NCBI GenBank assembly: GCA_013365365.1
Contig: JABVXU010000049.1
Span: 124,001 to 188,000, forward strand
Length of the DNA: 64,000 bases
From: Cruorifilaria tuberocauda
Lineage: Eukaryota > Nematoda > Chromadorea > Rhabditida > Onchocercidae
Direction of reading: 5' to 3'
Positions 50,716-64,000 of this stretch are shown piece after piece (the first letter of the stretch is position 1; each line of letters starts with the position of its first letter). Made by a program: the position numbers and the translations under genes. The notes under the pieces were generated by a model. It did no database searches. It was given only the letters and a program-made list of their open reading frames with translations, and was not told the DNA's origin.

Positions 50716-53700
50716 TCATTTTTGCACATTGTCATGCAATGCCAGTTGCAACGGTACATCCGGAAAACAGGCTGTAAATAATGCAGAACATTGTCGAGAT
50801 ATTGCGTCTGTCATCCTGAAACTATCGTAAAAGTACTTGTTTCTTTCCAGCAATACTGGTAATTCAATTTTATGAAACATTTGATTAAGCGCTTGTAACA
50901 GTTTTGCATTTTAATAGATTATCAGGACTACTTGATCAATTGATATGCTTTCAGATAATGATTTAACAGTATTTCTCTCCGTTAAGTAGAATTCTCATAC
51001 GAAGTATGCAAATTGAAGTTAAACAATATATAATGACTTTTTTTTTATGGAGAAAGTTACCTATCTATGAGAGTAGCTTTCAAATGATCATGGGAAATGT
51101 GCTCTTGGACAGTTTTCTTGTCCACATCGGCGAATTTGCATATTGAACATTCATAAGGTAGTAGGCTTAAATGCTGTTTGACATGTTTATACAAGATAAG
51201 ATACTCGCCCTCGAATACTTCTTGGCAAAAACTGCATGTTTTCCGTGATATCGGTGTTTGTATTACTGGTCGTATGCGTGTCTGAGACGATGAAACGATT
51301 AATTTAGTAATGAAATGATTTTAACCAATCTAAAACACAAAAATGATTGAAAGTCACTTCAAGCATTTACTAATAATTGGAGTAGATGGTTAAGAAGCAT
51401 ACCTGTGGAGGATTATTCTTAGGTGCAGCTGCTAGAAGGTTGGTTAATGTGATACAATTTGATGAACTGTGTTCTGTTGCATGAAAAACGAATGGTTTAC
51501 ATTCAGGATTGGTTACTGGAACACTGGACATGCTCATTAGATCTTTGAAATGAGGCGTATCGTTTGAAGAAGGAATATTCGCTGTTGGAAGCAGTAGCGC
51601 TACATCATTCGACGATGTTGGAGTTTGAAGCGTAAAATTTAGTGGAAGTATAGTTGTGAGTAATGATGTTGGTTCAAAACTTGAAGAACTGAAAGTTTTA
51701 AAGTTGGAAGCTAAAGTTGACATAGACAGAGCGGTATTTTGCATAACTGAAGTGGTAGAACAGGTAGATGGAAGGCACCAGTTTGCTTCTGTTAATGATT
51801 TCAATAATGGAGACTGCAAAACTGGCGATCGACGAAAAATATGAAATGAAGAAAGATGATTCGAAAAATGACTTGGAAAACATTGAGATGCGATCTGCAA
51901 CGAGTGCTGTTATATTCGAAAATTCATTTCATGAATATGTGGTCATAGCAATAGTTTTTAATTGATTGTACTCTAATGTAACACTGATTTACGCACAGTC
52001 AACAACTTCAAGAAAGTATTTGTTGAGTTTTCATGTCTATGAAAGATGGGATAATACAATCTTATTAAACTTATTTCCTATTACAGTAAAACCTAGACAA
52101 TTTGTTCCAAGAAAGAGAAAAGCTCGAGCCACAAAACTTGTATTGGCAATTTCAATCTCCGTTTAATTCATCCTTACCAAACTTTCAATACTTATAGATA
52201 TAGAGTGAATATTAAACAAACTTTGTAAAACTCCTTTTTTAGAAATGGATCCAATTCTATGATATCTGTTGGAGTCTGCTTATATTTGTGAACTTCCTTC
52301 ATATGTCGTATTAAGAAATTTTTTGAGTGATGTTGCAGCGTACAATTTCCAACGGAGCAACTGCAATCATGGCTTTATTCTCTCCAATTAAAATATTTTC
52401 AATTATTTAATCACTTATTCATGTTTTTTTTGAATTTTATAAAACTGAGTTCAAATTAAAATTGAAGCTTGTTTATCATTATGAAAAATGAGTTTGAATA
52501 AATCAATTTAACCGGTAAGATGGCTGCGTGAGATGTGATCGAGTGTGTTCCTCCATAACTGCTAGATGCGAAATTACAAAACCATTGCAAATCTACAAAA
52601 TCATATTGCGCGATTTACAGATCAGAACAAGGATTAGTTTTGCATCATCACTTTTCTCTATCTATCACTATTTTTCGCAGTATTTGGGACCAAGTGATTC
52701 CAAGCAGTATAAGAACTAAACTACTGATATTTTGTACTGTGGCAGGATTTCAAGATTACACAAATTTGCTTCACAAGTTAAACAAAGCTTACTCAAGCTG
52801 AAAGAATGCAAGCGAAGTTTAAGAGAGGTCTGAGCGATGATGCTGGCAGGACATTGAATGTTGATATATTTGGCAGTCTTATCACGACTTCCCAGCAATT
52901 TACCTCAAAAGGAACCATGGAAACTTTCTCAGAGAACTATTACTACAGAACTTTTTGCAGCTGACTTTCAAAAATTTCTTCTCGCAATAAATAATAAGTG
53001 AAGTTTGATAAAACTTAGTTATATATATGTTATCGCGTTGAAAAACAAAATAAACAATGTCCTTCCCAAACTTCCTCTTGTTAAAACTAATAACAATTGC
53101 ATTTCATCGGTTCATGTCGCAGTAGAAGATAAAACCAGAACGAGAAGAATAATAGAACAACCATTGTTATCATCAATTATAATATGCTCTAAACCTAACA
53201 AATATGGTCATGAACTACCTAATTAAGGATATGGCATAAAAATTATGGAATGATGGTATTGCATGGTGACAGAAAAACGATGAAGGTTTGGAAAATTCGA
53301 GAAAAGAAAAATATGAAAATCATAGATGACAATAGATGGTAAGGTTCACAAATATTTTCCGCTTCTTTGAGAACACAGTGGTACGACTATGAACCAAGCT
53401 TTTTTCTCGTAGCAAAATATTATTCCATAGGTATTAATTTTGAAAAACATTAGTCGTTGTTTTCTATGATTACCATAATCTATGAGAAGTTTATAATTAA
53501 TGGATTCAAATTTGCACAGCTGAATGCCATGATTAAAAAGTTTGCAAATGAATTCTTACTGTTTCAATATACTGAATATTATTTAGCGCAAAATTGCTGT
53601 AACAAGGAAAAACGATTTCAAAGAACAAAAGTAAGCTAGTTTTAAATTCATTCAATCCTTATATATCATCGTCATTTAGGAAATGATTTCTGGCTTTTTG

Positions 53701-56700
53701 TTTAGTCTTACCTGATTACTACTGTATATTATATTTACTACCCACAGAAGCATATTTTATTTCGGTCAATACCGCCAAAAATGAATGTGAAGATGGATAT
53801 CCGCAAGGAAATTTTAAATTGTATTGGATATGTCTGTAATAGTGTTTAGACTTATATTATTCAAACTTCTCGTTAATTAGATAATGAGATATAGAAACCA
53901 TACGATAATGTTCAATTTATGTATACTGATGACGTCAAATTTAAAAACAATTGGAGAAAGCGATATCAGCACACTGCAGGATACTTTTCATTCAGTCAAA
54001 AGAATAACTTACACGATTCAAGATTATGCTTTTTAACTTGAATTATTATACTATTTAGAATGAATGCTTCCGGGCAAAAGTATTATCAGTGGGTGGTAAA
54101 TACGTTTCAAGTATCCTCTCCTCAAAAAAAAAAACAGAAAGAGTATGAGGAGCTCAATTATTTGTAATTGATTTCTTCATACTCTTCTAATTGTGAGAAG
54201 AAATAAAACAAAGTAGCTTAGATTTTAAATCATATGTACGAACTCAAAACATAAATAATTCATACAAAATTAACAGGCTGTGAGAAAAGGTAAGCATGAA
54301 CTAACAAATAATGAAAACCAGCAGTTTCATAGTTTGAAATTAAATGATGAAAAACATCAGAAAAGATCGCTTTGGAAGGAATAATACTAAGTGGTAAAAT
54401 GGACTATTCTGCTTAAAAGAAGTAAACATTTTATGGCTAAAATTATACTTGGAAAGTGAAGTTGGAAGAAATATCAAAAATCATAAAGTGACAAAATGCT
54501 TAATTAAGGAGTCATCATTTAAAATCAAATGAATGTAAATTAGATCCCTTCATCATAATGTTGGCTAATGAATAACTTCATGCCAACCTTTCACTCAATC
54601 AGCACCAGTGTTTCGTATATGAATTGAACTTACCAATCTTTGTAAATTGGTGACTTTTGTTATATGCAGATAACAGATAATCTTGGAACTCGTTCACTAT
54701 CAAAGAATAATAAACGAACCCGGAACTTCTTTTCTTACTGAGAATATCTTTGTGTTTGTGTGTAATCATGCTAATGTCTCACCTGACATTTCACTTCACG
54801 ATTTGAAACCTCACTAAAATCAGGAACAACACCCATTTTCAACGAATCCTCGATAACTAAGCTTTTTTCAGCTCGTTGTGTATTGTATAATCTTGGACGA
54901 TACTGAAATTTTATATCTTTTTGGAAAAACAGAAAAAAAAATTAATTGGAAAGAGAAATTATGGTTAACTCCGATAAATCCCTGAAGAAAAATACAACCC
55001 TTTTTTCCCAGCATAATAGATAAGAGAGTGGTAAAAATGAAATGATTTAACCTGCGTAGAATATTTGCTGAGTAATGCCTCTTCGACTTTGAGAGAATTG
55101 CTGAGTTCTGTAGATGTCGATGCTTTATCGTCATGCACAGTTTCTTGATGTGCACGCTGCAATACGTCTCTTGTATGCTCAACACACCGTTCTGCAATGT
55201 TCCATGCCCTGCAACCGAATTTTATTTTTTCAATTAATCATTACTCGTTAGTCATGCATATGCTTTTATTTGTATACCTTATACTATAATATTAACTACA
55301 CCAGCTTCAAACTTATTTAATTTCAGCACTATGCCAAAAACCTACTCATGTTCTAGTTCAGTATTAATATCTCGAATAACTTCAGCTCTTCCACCATGCA
55401 CTTTTTTGATATGCAATATAATGAATATTTCTTTTCTATTATCGTATCCACAAAAACTGCATTTATACGGACGATACTGCAAATGCGATTCAACATGCAT
55501 GTACCTGAAATGAATTCATTTAAAAATAGTTTTTATGAATTAAAAATCTTTTTGACTTGAAAAAGAAACTTTTTGAAATTATCTCTGAAGCGAATTTTTT
55601 CGATTATTTTTTTGAAAAGACCTTAAACAGTGAGAATCGAGCATTGAAATTATTTCATTCCTTGAAAATTTATAGCAGGATTTTAAACAGTGCCATTGTG
55701 GAATAATTTTTGCTCTAACAGTCCGCATACGCCCATTATATATTTTTTAAACGACTCATTTGCTTTTCTCAAAGCGACAGGTTTCGCTTTATTTGTCTTT
55801 TTTATCCCAAAATTTCCTCGGGGGAAATGATTTCACTTTTCGACTATCTGCGTGTACGGTTTGTTATGTACAAATAAAGATTAATCGAGGGTGCATAACT
55901 GAGAATAATTGAGATTGCGTACTTGTGAAAAATGAAGGAATTGGAATTCATATATCAATAAATTTATAAAGAAAATCTTGGCATTTGAAATTAGAACATA
56001 CAATGAAAGAAACGAGTGGGAAATCACCTATTTCTGGAACACACCCACTCTCGACAAAGTAGGCATTGAATATTTGGGTAGTAGGCAGCATCGTTGTGCT
56101 TTGTCAACTTAGGAGTTGTTAAACGCTTTGCAATTTGCTTATTTGTAGCAAACGAATAGATACTTCCATCAACTCGCTTATTATTATTCTGTAATTTGTT
56201 CGTGTTGCTGTATTGTCCACCTATTGTTGCAGAACTGATATTCTTGGTATCTTCATCTTTCACTATACGCTTTCTCTCATCATTTGATACTGGTAATGTT
56301 TTACTTTCACTTTCATTCCATTCCAAATCTGAAACTACTGCTTCCTTCGAAGAGGTTAAATTACTCCTCCTCCTGCTGTGATCGCTTATACATTCAATAT
56401 CACCAAATGTTTGTAATGGTATAAAGATATAAATGCTTTACTAAAGACTGGAAAAAATTTTTTTGAACAAAATGATTGCTTTGTTGCGAAACGGAAAAAT
56501 GCAAAAACTCTCATTATATACAAATAAAAATTTGCTCACAAACTGTTTTTTGCCTTTTGGATAAAGACAAATTGATAGGTTTATCAGTTTCAACTTCAAG
56601 ATCATCATCCATTTGTGGTTTCAGTTCTTCGTGATATCCTAAAAATTATCAGTAGCGGTTAATGATTTATTAGTTTTCTAGTAAATAATGGAGCATAAAA

Positions 56701-58017
56701 ATAAAAGGTTCCATTAGGTGGAATTGTTATAACCTTGTCGGAGAGGATATTTTTATTCCTATCTTGTTTCAGAAATTGAAAGATATATCGGAAAATTGAA
56801 ATATTTTTTGTGCTGTAGAAATTTTTCTGTAATCACATTGATTTAGCTTACCATTATGTACTCGTTCTAATAAGTGTTCATTTTTTAGGGTAAACAGATC
56901 CCCTTTCGGTAGCACACAATATTCACTTGAGATAATATGCTTTGAATCTGGGCACTGCATGGGTACGCGATTATAACTGTTTGTTCGTAATGCTATAAAG
57001 AAATTTATATGCATTCAAGTTGCCTCTGGTATTTCGAGTGCTTTAAATGCTTTTGTGAAATCTAATGGCACATCATAAATAACTAACTCTTGTGGTAAGG
57101 ACAGTCCGTACAGTTGGTATACACTGTTGCTGCTTCATCTTTCGCATCTACATCTCGTCTACTTCGCTTTACCAAATCTGAAAAGCAAAAAAAATTTTAA
57201 GGTTGCATTGCATACAATTGTATAATTAGAGAACGGTGATTAAATGTTTTGTACTCAATCTGACACATTCTTGATTTGATTTAATTATTTTTCCTGATGT
57301 TTCATTTTTAAGTTTTTTGTAATTTATTTCCCAAGGAAACATTAAAAAAGTATTTATATTTTAGAGAAACGTTAAAGAGAACAGAAGAGATAGCAGTGCG
57401 GAAAGGATAACGAAATGGATGGTTCTTTAATGTGAAAGGAAAAGAGAAAACGTCCTAACGAAATAACTAAACAATAGTGATGAAATCACACCTACATACG
57501 AGCAATACATTTTTCAGAACAAATTGGTCACCAAGACAACCAACTACAATGATCACTGGAAAATGTTCACGTTGATTCAAATCCTTCATAATTTTTGCAA
57601 TTGAAATATTAGATTTTTATCCATTAAAATTTCGATTAAAAAAGGGAAGACTGAAAATCAATTTCAAACTTATATAGACATTAAATTACTGAACTAATGC
57701 CAATCCTAGATAATGTTTATTCGCAGGTCAACATCGGTTGAATAGTATGCTAAAAGGGAAGTGAATATGAAATACCGAACACCTTCACATGCATAAAAAA
57801 CAAAAAACATACTGAGCGGTTGATTTTCGACATCATTTGCTGTGACGGTTGTGCTCTCCAAATCGTGCGACTTCCTATATAGTTCAGGAAACTTTCGCAG
57901 CAACCATTCCTCTAGGACTGCACCGCGTTTCCGACCATTGCTACTTGTTATTTCAAGATTGGAGGTTGTCACAGATTCAAATGATTTCGAATTAAGCAGT
58001 GCTTTCAATGAACTCAT
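50716..58017 (-). CDS. Multi-exon C2H2 zinc-finger protein
   Basis: Probable nuclear DNA-binding regulator. Twelve exons on the minus strand: 58017-57813, 57177-57088, 56992-56852, 56638-56544, about 56435-56028, 55504-55346, 55208-55052, 54902-54783, 52360-52222, 51894-51403, 51281-51061 and 50815-50716. The N-terminus has RKRGAVLEEWLLRKFPELY. Zinc fingers appear as CLLCREWVCSRNRYMHVESH across an exon junction, CSFCGYDNRKEI…HIKKVH, CSVGNC…HMKEVH (C-x4-C), and a C-terminal pair starting CSFCQEVF and CSICKFAD…HISHDH. Two short motifs, PLNLVKR and PINLSLSK, resemble PxDLS-type corepressor (CtBP) docking sites. A Ser/Thr/Pro-rich segment fills exon 10. Two junctions (56544 to 56435, and 54783 to 52360) do not agree in phase; the second spans 2.4 kb and probably hides an exon. 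I do not recognise the specific gene. Confidence 0.75.
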
Positions 58018-61000
58018 TTTTTCCTAAATTCCCGATTTTCATTATTTAAATTTTACAAAATCCATTTTTGAATTCTTTGAAATTATAATTCTAACTGCAT
58101 AGCAAGATCACTTGTAGCAAATCCAAAGGGAGTGATTGCAAGAGAATTTAAAAATAGTGGGAATCACTGGAAAACAATGGAAGTGATCGTACAAAAATGT
58201 TTCAGAAATATAATGAAATTAATCATGCTATTCAATGACAAAGCATTCAGTGAGTGTCAATGGAAACATGTATTTTTGCTGTGCAAATGTTGAAATGTAA
58301 GAGTAACAAGTTGCTATCAAAAAACCAAAATGATGAGAGTATCAGATTAAAAGCATCCCAATCAGCTGCCTACTGTTTTTAATACAGGTTTCAGAACAAG
58401 TGATTGACGATCTGCATATTTCCCATCAGCTTCATTTATTGCACCAAGCCATTTCCAATTTTAATAGTCTCTTTTGGATTTTAGAACTGTTAACACTGTT
58501 AATTTCATTGCATAATAAGCGTAAAAATCTCATAGCAATCTCCGTTTACTTTGTTGAACAAGTTCTATTCCGTGAAGCTTGCATATTTTCTCTGAATTTT
58601 TTTTTTCATTTTTAGACTTGTAACTGCCTGCAAATGCAACAAGACATTCAATAAAATGAGATTATAGCGCGTATTTGTAATTGGTATTAAGCAAAATAAC
58701 GAATGAAATATCTTCTCCCGTATTTCTTGAAGTCATCGAAAATCTTTTCAGATGAATAGCAATAAATAATTTGATTAGCAAAAACATAATTTGTAGATTT
58801 GAAATTACTACTTAAGATGATTTCACATTTAAGAGAAATGACTGAGAAACAGAGAAAAGGATTACACTTGATACTTTTGGATAGCTGTCGAAATATTAGT
58901 GTTAGCAAAATATTTTAATACACGAGAGGATTACGAATGAAAAAGGATACGAGAAGACAATTGATAAGGATTGGGTGTGTAAAAGTTTTGCAGTATTCCG
59001 GGTGGCGATTTCATGCACATACACTGATCACGGTACCCTCAAATAATAAATTATCAACCAAGTTTGAAAAATTGCTATGTAATAGAAGCAAATAGATACA
59101 ATGAGATGTGAATGCATTGATGGCCAAACCAACATAACATCGAGAGTTTTAGAAATGTGGAGGATTAAGAAAAGCCATGTTTTTCAGTTGTTTGATATTT
59201 TTGCAAAAGCTAGCGTGTGATGTATCGAATAACACAACTCAGAGAGGTGAAATCCGATCTTTAAGTTTGCATCTCAATAATGAACACGTACTGAATTTCA
59301 ATACGAGTTCCGCAATAGATCCAACTCTAAATACACTTCGAATACTCCACATTTCTAAACATTTACCAGACGTTATTTTTTGAAGAGAAACTTATGAAAG
59401 TATCAACGCTAAACTACAAAATTCATAAGCATATTGAATCCTGTATGACAATTTGAAATTTTGATCAAAGAGAACGCAGTTTATTGTCCGGTTCAAAGTT
59501 ACACAATATGAAAATTGAACTCGTTAGAATAAACTTCATTATTTCAGTTACTCCATTAAGGTTTGAGATCTCTACTTAGAGATCTGAGCAGGTTTTGAAA
59601 ATCTGCAAAATTACATTCTTTCAAAGAACACTGTGATGATATGTGCTGTACCGAAAAGATGCTAAGGGCTTCAGCTTCCAGAACTGGAAGTATTAATAGT
59701 CACTATGATAAAGTTCCCCATTAAACTAACTTGATAGAAAAGTTAAAAACTTCATGTATGAAATATCGAAAGAAGTGCAAATGAAAATAAAAGTTAATTT
59801 GAAATTGAAACTGCACTAACGAATGGCTGTGAAACGTCAGCTGAAAATGTGTACACAAAAAATGGGAGCGCACAAACCAGCAACACAATGACCGTTTCAA
59901 CTGACCATTTTGTGTCTTTGTCTGTGCACTGGATCAGATTGCTCGGTAAGGTGTTTGCAGATTCTTCGGATTTCCATTTCTTCTTTATCTTCGGTATTTT
60001 TCATTATCACAATTTTTATGCACATGTCGTGCCCACCAATATAAGACACAAAGGTAAATGTACACAAAGTTTTATGGAACTCAGTGATATACTAATTTAT
60101 CGTATAAAATAATTGTGGGATGAAATCTTCCATCAGAAATAATCCAAATCCTAATATCTTGATTCATCCTAATTTACGGTACCGTTCACTGCACTGTAAA
60201 ATATAATTACAATATTGATTCGTTTTGGTGATTGAGAAATTCCTGAACTACAGATAAGTACATGCTAGATTAGGAATGGATTGAGATTCTGAATAAAAAA
60301 AGAATTCAGAGGTCGAAAATTTGTTATAGGCATGTTCACAATCCGGTTTTCATCGTTTCTAGGTCACTGGTCAGACGTATACAATGAAAGACAAACAAAA
60401 GTAGTTTTGAATAAAATGGAGAAAGGGGTGAGAGTTCTCTCCTTTCTTCTTCAGTATCGAATCTTGCTGAGAGGCCACTGTTCCAACCTTTCCAGTGTTC
60501 ATCTTTTCTCCACATCAATTCCTGTGTATCAGGCACTGTTCAAGCGATATAATTTGAGAACCATTTGTTTGGAACCTGAGCGCACCACACAAATCTACGC
60601 CATTCCATCGACAAATGATTTGCTACGCTGACCTGAATTTATCCGCTCCATAAAAACAGTATAACTGTTTGGCAGGCTTTTAGCAATATGCATTACATGG
60701 GAAAATATTCTTGCTGTAACTTTTATACATAAGTTTCTTTAACTTGTCTCACTTTTTGAATACACATTTTTTCCCGAGTCCTTAGCTGAAACAATAAGAA
60801 AACTAGATTTTATGCATTCCGCTAAGATGATGATAAAGAACCAAAACATAGTACCTCTTTAAGCTTTCTTTGTCCATTTGCAATTAATCATTAACATATG
60901 TTTGAATAAAAAAAATTCATTTTTTAAGTCGGAATGCAACGAGACTGAAAATTTACAAAGATTCCATTAATGCAGAAAAGATTTCTCGAGAAGTGCAACA

Positions 61001-62506
61001 CCAAGGTTCACTGAAATTTATTCGAACTCTAAATTAGACTTCAGAATTTTATATCGAGAATCTTCGTTTTGTTGGTCTATCATGGTGTTTTCACATTGAA
61101 TCTGATATTTGTCGAGAAGCTGCAGCTTTAAAAGTTTACGTAGGGGAAAGAGGCAGATGGAAAAGAGAATTAATTCATGCATTTTTGATTCTTCCATAAC
61201 TATTAATAAAGAAATCAGTAACAGACGTGTTTAAAGAATTAGGAAATTTTGGATCGTATGTACATCTTTCTCAAAAATTCGCGCATTTATAAAATTTATA
61301 TCCATTCTTCGACAAAAAATAAAACGTAAACTTTCAGACTAGTGTGTAAATATACATGTTTCCTCTGGTTTTAGATTATTTAATTTGACTCAAGTCCAGC
61401 TCCAATGTTGATTCGATCTTAATCAAAATTGGAGAAATCTTTCTTGACTGCTCCATCATTCCAGTCTATTTAGAGGAACGACGGATAATGCTCTTAAATG
61501 TTTTTCAACCCGCCTCACACCTGATGCCCTTTTCGTTTTCCGCATGTGCCTTGTTCAGCTTCGTCTTAATGTAAAATTCCCTTTCTCGAACTCGGACTTT
61601 TTTCTGTTTTTTTTTTTTGGGAAAGTTCCGGATTGCTTTTGAAAATCACAGTATGCTTATGGCACGCACTGTTCTTTTCCTTCGCTTCTTTTTAGGAAGT
61701 AAAAACTTTCTAGGCAATAATTCTGCTCAAAGTCGGTCGCCAGAACATTATATGATGAACTGATTGATGTATGAGATACTGAGGCGCTTTTTATTCGTTT
61801 TTTCATAGATATTTAAACAGATATACAAATATTTGGTTATTTTCCGACTTCTCGGTTAGGTTATCGCTAAAATTTAATTTTTTAATATAATTTTAGCAAC
61901 AATCTAACTGAGAAGTCATCGGAAAACAACCAAGTATATCTGTTTAATCACTGAAATGTGTCTGGCGATCATCTAAGTTGCGACTATCTATTCAGGCGTA
62001 TATTTATCGGATAAGGAGTTGTTAAAACAAATATATAAATCATGATATGAATAAATGGAACAAGAACATGTCTGAAGGATTTCATTCCGTCCATCCCGAT
62101 CACCCTCTCTCTCATGAAACTCCATCTTAGCTTGGTTCGTACTTTTATTTCTCGGCGATTCTTGCCGGTATTTTGCGGTAGGCCGGTCCCTGACGTGGAT
62201 GTTTGATACTCATGTGCGTATCGAATGGGATAGAGATAGAAGTGGTAAAGTTGTGAGGGGGATTGGCAGCGTTGTTAGCAGTTGGGTGTCTTGAGGCGGA
62301 TATGTGTCGTTGATAAACAATGAATTGATAAACAGATAGATCAGATGGTATGATGATTTGGTGAGTGTGTTTCTGAAATGGCAACTGTCCAACATTGCAT
62401 TTATTCAACGGTTTTCCTTTCGCAGGCTTCTTAAGACATCTTCATGTTTATGCGTATGTGTATGAGAAAAGACGAGGAAGAATTGGTGGCATTCTGGTGG
62501 TGGTAG
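58018..62506. other. 4.5-kb intergenic region
   Basis: No gene recognised. Plus-strand open frames at 59849-60112 and 60332-60631 have no domain I know and no convincing splice sites. An imperfect inverted repeat lies at 61815-61945. From about 61450 onward the base composition is less AT-rich. Confidence 0.4.
61815..61945. repeat. Imperfect inverted repeat, about 57-bp arms
   Basis: AAACAGATATAC near 61815 and its mirror GTATATCTGTTT at the right end define the outside; CGCTAAAATT and AATTTTAGC the inside. Arms are roughly 80% matched with one larger bulge. It would fold into a long hairpin around an AT loop. It looks like an old foldback element; a small-RNA precursor is possible but unsupported. 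Confidence 0.75.
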
Positions 62507-62629
62507 TTAAGTATACTGCTGTTTAGGCGGATTTTCCCGATTTTCTATTTTTGGCCCAAGAAATTTGTCTGGCTTGTATTCACTTAGTATTCGTTTAAAT
62601 CCAGCATCCATTAGCATATTTAAAACTTG
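62507..62629 (-). CDS. Terminal exon of an unidentified gene
   Basis: After a TCTTGCAG acceptor on the minus strand, 40 codons run to TAA, starting QVLNMLMDAGFKRILSEYKP and ending PPKQQYT. The charged, non-repetitive composition looks like real protein. Upstream exons should lie between 62630 and 63360; open blocks there (63153 leftward, and 63330-63250 with a GTAAGA donor) are candidates but their frame is ambiguous. No family recognised. Confidence 0.4.
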   Translation of the reverse strand, partial: QVLNMLMDAGFKRILSEYKPDKFLGPKIENRENPPKQQYT

Positions 62630-63397
62630 CTGCAAGATTTACAAAACTTCAGTTTTTATTTTAAAGTTACGTTGACATTTAAATAATTAAAACTCTAGTT
62701 ACTATAGTGGAATAATTCATTTCGTTTAATTCATTCACTAGGTAAGTCTCCGTTGTTTTATGTCTCTTAGCTCTGACTGTTGGCGTGATCTCATCGACTT
62801 GTCTGAAACCTCATTTTAGCCTGACACCATCAAATGATTTCTTTTTGCTAGTGTTAATTCTTTTGTCTTAGACATCTGTATCAGTCCAAAAAGACAGATA
62901 TTTTAAAACTCTTGCAACGATGTCAGTGTTCCAATAAGATGCACTGGCGGTAATTCAGTGGGTATGATGGATAACCAGGTAAAATAATGTAATAAATTGG
63001 GATTGTTGCATGTTGAATGCATCTGTACTCAACGTGCAGCAATCTCCAATCCAAAACAATGGAAGCATATAATATTCATTAGATTTAAAATACTTGATAT
63101 TATCGGTGTTATATTCATATAGAATTCCAAAGATCCATTCATGTAAAGCCAAACTAAATATCAATAGGAAAAGGAAATTGTGTTTGAGCCTGTATGTATG
63201 TATTTATCTCACATGATGCAAGCGTCCTTTGGCAGAATTTCTTACTTTGGTGATGCAAATATGTGAAATGGATAAACATCTGTTTCGCTCTCACTTTCAT
63301 CTGTTTCACATCGGTTTGTATCGAACTATATCTAGTCTGTTACGGTTATAAATCGTCCGTCATGCTCCAGGTGTATCTCTGTTGATAGCTTGTTTCG

Positions 63398-64000
63398 ATG
63401 TCGATTTCAACTATTAGACGTCAAGTAAAAAATGTCGCCTATAATTTCTCGGACGCGCAAGTTAAAGTTCGAGAAGCCACCAGGTGATGAAGTTATAAAT
63501 TTCGTAATTGTGTTCATCTTCTTATAGTATAAAATGACTGTGCCACATTTTATGCATATTTCATTGCAAATCCTTTTTTACATAAACGGAACAGAATTTA
63601 ATGAAATGAGTTATTCGGAAAAATGATCGTTGATAAATGTTGCGGGAGAAATTTTTTTTTTTTTTATAAACTCAAAGAATAGTATGGAAACCGATTGCAA
63701 TGTTATATGAGGTGGATGAAAATGAAAATTCTCTAAATAGACAAACCGGTTAATCTATCCAAAACAGCAACCAAATTCATATTGAGGAAGAAAGGTGCAT
63801 TCGTCATTTCGTTGTCTATCATTTCGTTACTTTTAGCACTTTTTCTGCTAGTCATACTGGCGCTTTTTATCAGAAACCAAGGGAATTGGTTTCTGTGAGA
63901 ATGATGTGTTGCAGCAATGATCCATGGGGACCTTCTACGGCACTGATGTCTGAAATCGCAGATCTAACACATAATCCATTGTCGTTTACTGAGATTATGT
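63398..64000 (+). CDS. epn-1: Epsin, 5' part (ENTH domain), cut by window end
   Basis: Endocytic adaptor that binds PtdIns(4,5)P2 and bends membrane at clathrin-coated pits. Exon 1 (63398-63483) encodes MSISTIRRQVKNVAYNFSDA, then QVKVREATS; exon 2 starts at 63915 after TGTTGCAG and runs off the window with NDPWGPSTALMSEIADLTHN and PLSFTEIM. The junction closes in phase 2. This is the first third of an ENTH domain: the amphipathic N-terminal helix and the hallmark REATSNDPWGPS are intact. The start was chosen because it gives the canonical epsin N-terminus (MSxSxxRRQxKN). The rest of the ENTH domain, ubiquitin-interacting motifs and clathrin/AP2 motifs would lie beyond the window. C. elegans has one epsin, epn-1; the symbol is by orthology. 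Confidence 0.95.

Noticed and set aside
51656..51965. Plus-strand ORFs opposite the zinc-finger exon.
   Set aside because: They are antisense shadows of the 164-codon Ser-rich exon at 51894-51403.
62955..63164. Minus-strand ORF of 69 codons between the unknown terminal exon and epsin.
   Set aside because: It may contain an exon, but two different frames are open after the same acceptor and neither shows a family match, so no gene was called.
63431..63486. An ATG at 63431 gives a different frame, starting MSPIISRTRKLKFEKPPGDE.
   Set aside because: The upstream ATG at 63398 gives the canonical epsin N-terminus, and its frame splices in phase into the ENTH exon.

Overview
This window is AT-rich eukaryotic DNA with compact split genes. 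Introns begin GTAAG/GTATG/GTTNG and end in TTTCAG or TTTTAG, the nematode splice style. A secreted sigma-class glutathione S-transferase with a signal peptide, a linker and several N-glycosylation sequons closely resembles the filarial OvGST1 type, so a filarial or related spirurid nematode is the best guess. No organism name can be fixed from sequence alone. I read no bacterial operon, CRISPR array, rRNA or convincing tRNA. All gene models are hand-spliced; exon coordinates are accurate to about a base where the reading phase closes.

Layout: FoxG-type forkhead factor (988-2785, -); long gap with a CA microsatellite; XK-related CED-8-like membrane protein (9098-11501, -); secreted GST (14311-17537, +), convergent with a group-II-like metabotropic glutamate receptor (18992-27174, -); a 616-bp transposon-like element with 120-bp terminal inverted repeats (27824-28439); a gene-poor stretch to 37.6 kb with a 46-bp perfect palindrome, a local duplication and a few exon-like blocks; cuticlin-type ZP protein (37615-40918, +); levamisole-type nicotinic receptor alpha subunit (44937-49251, -); orphan 191-codon ORF (49948-50523, +); multi-exon C2H2 zinc-finger protein (50716-58017, -); an unassigned terminal exon (62507-62629, -); and the 5' end of epsin (63398-64000, +), cut by the window edge.

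These genes do not form a pathway. They are a typical nematode mixture of neuronal receptors, transcription factors, cuticle, detoxification and membrane traffic.

The most notable pattern is that three or four otherwise well-conserved genes carry small disruptions: single-base frame losses, an in-frame stop and a CG splice acceptor. The glutamate receptor has at least five. FoxG, GST and the cuticlin close perfectly. Either the assembly has residual single-base deletions or the glutamate receptor is decaying; the two can be separated by checking reads.
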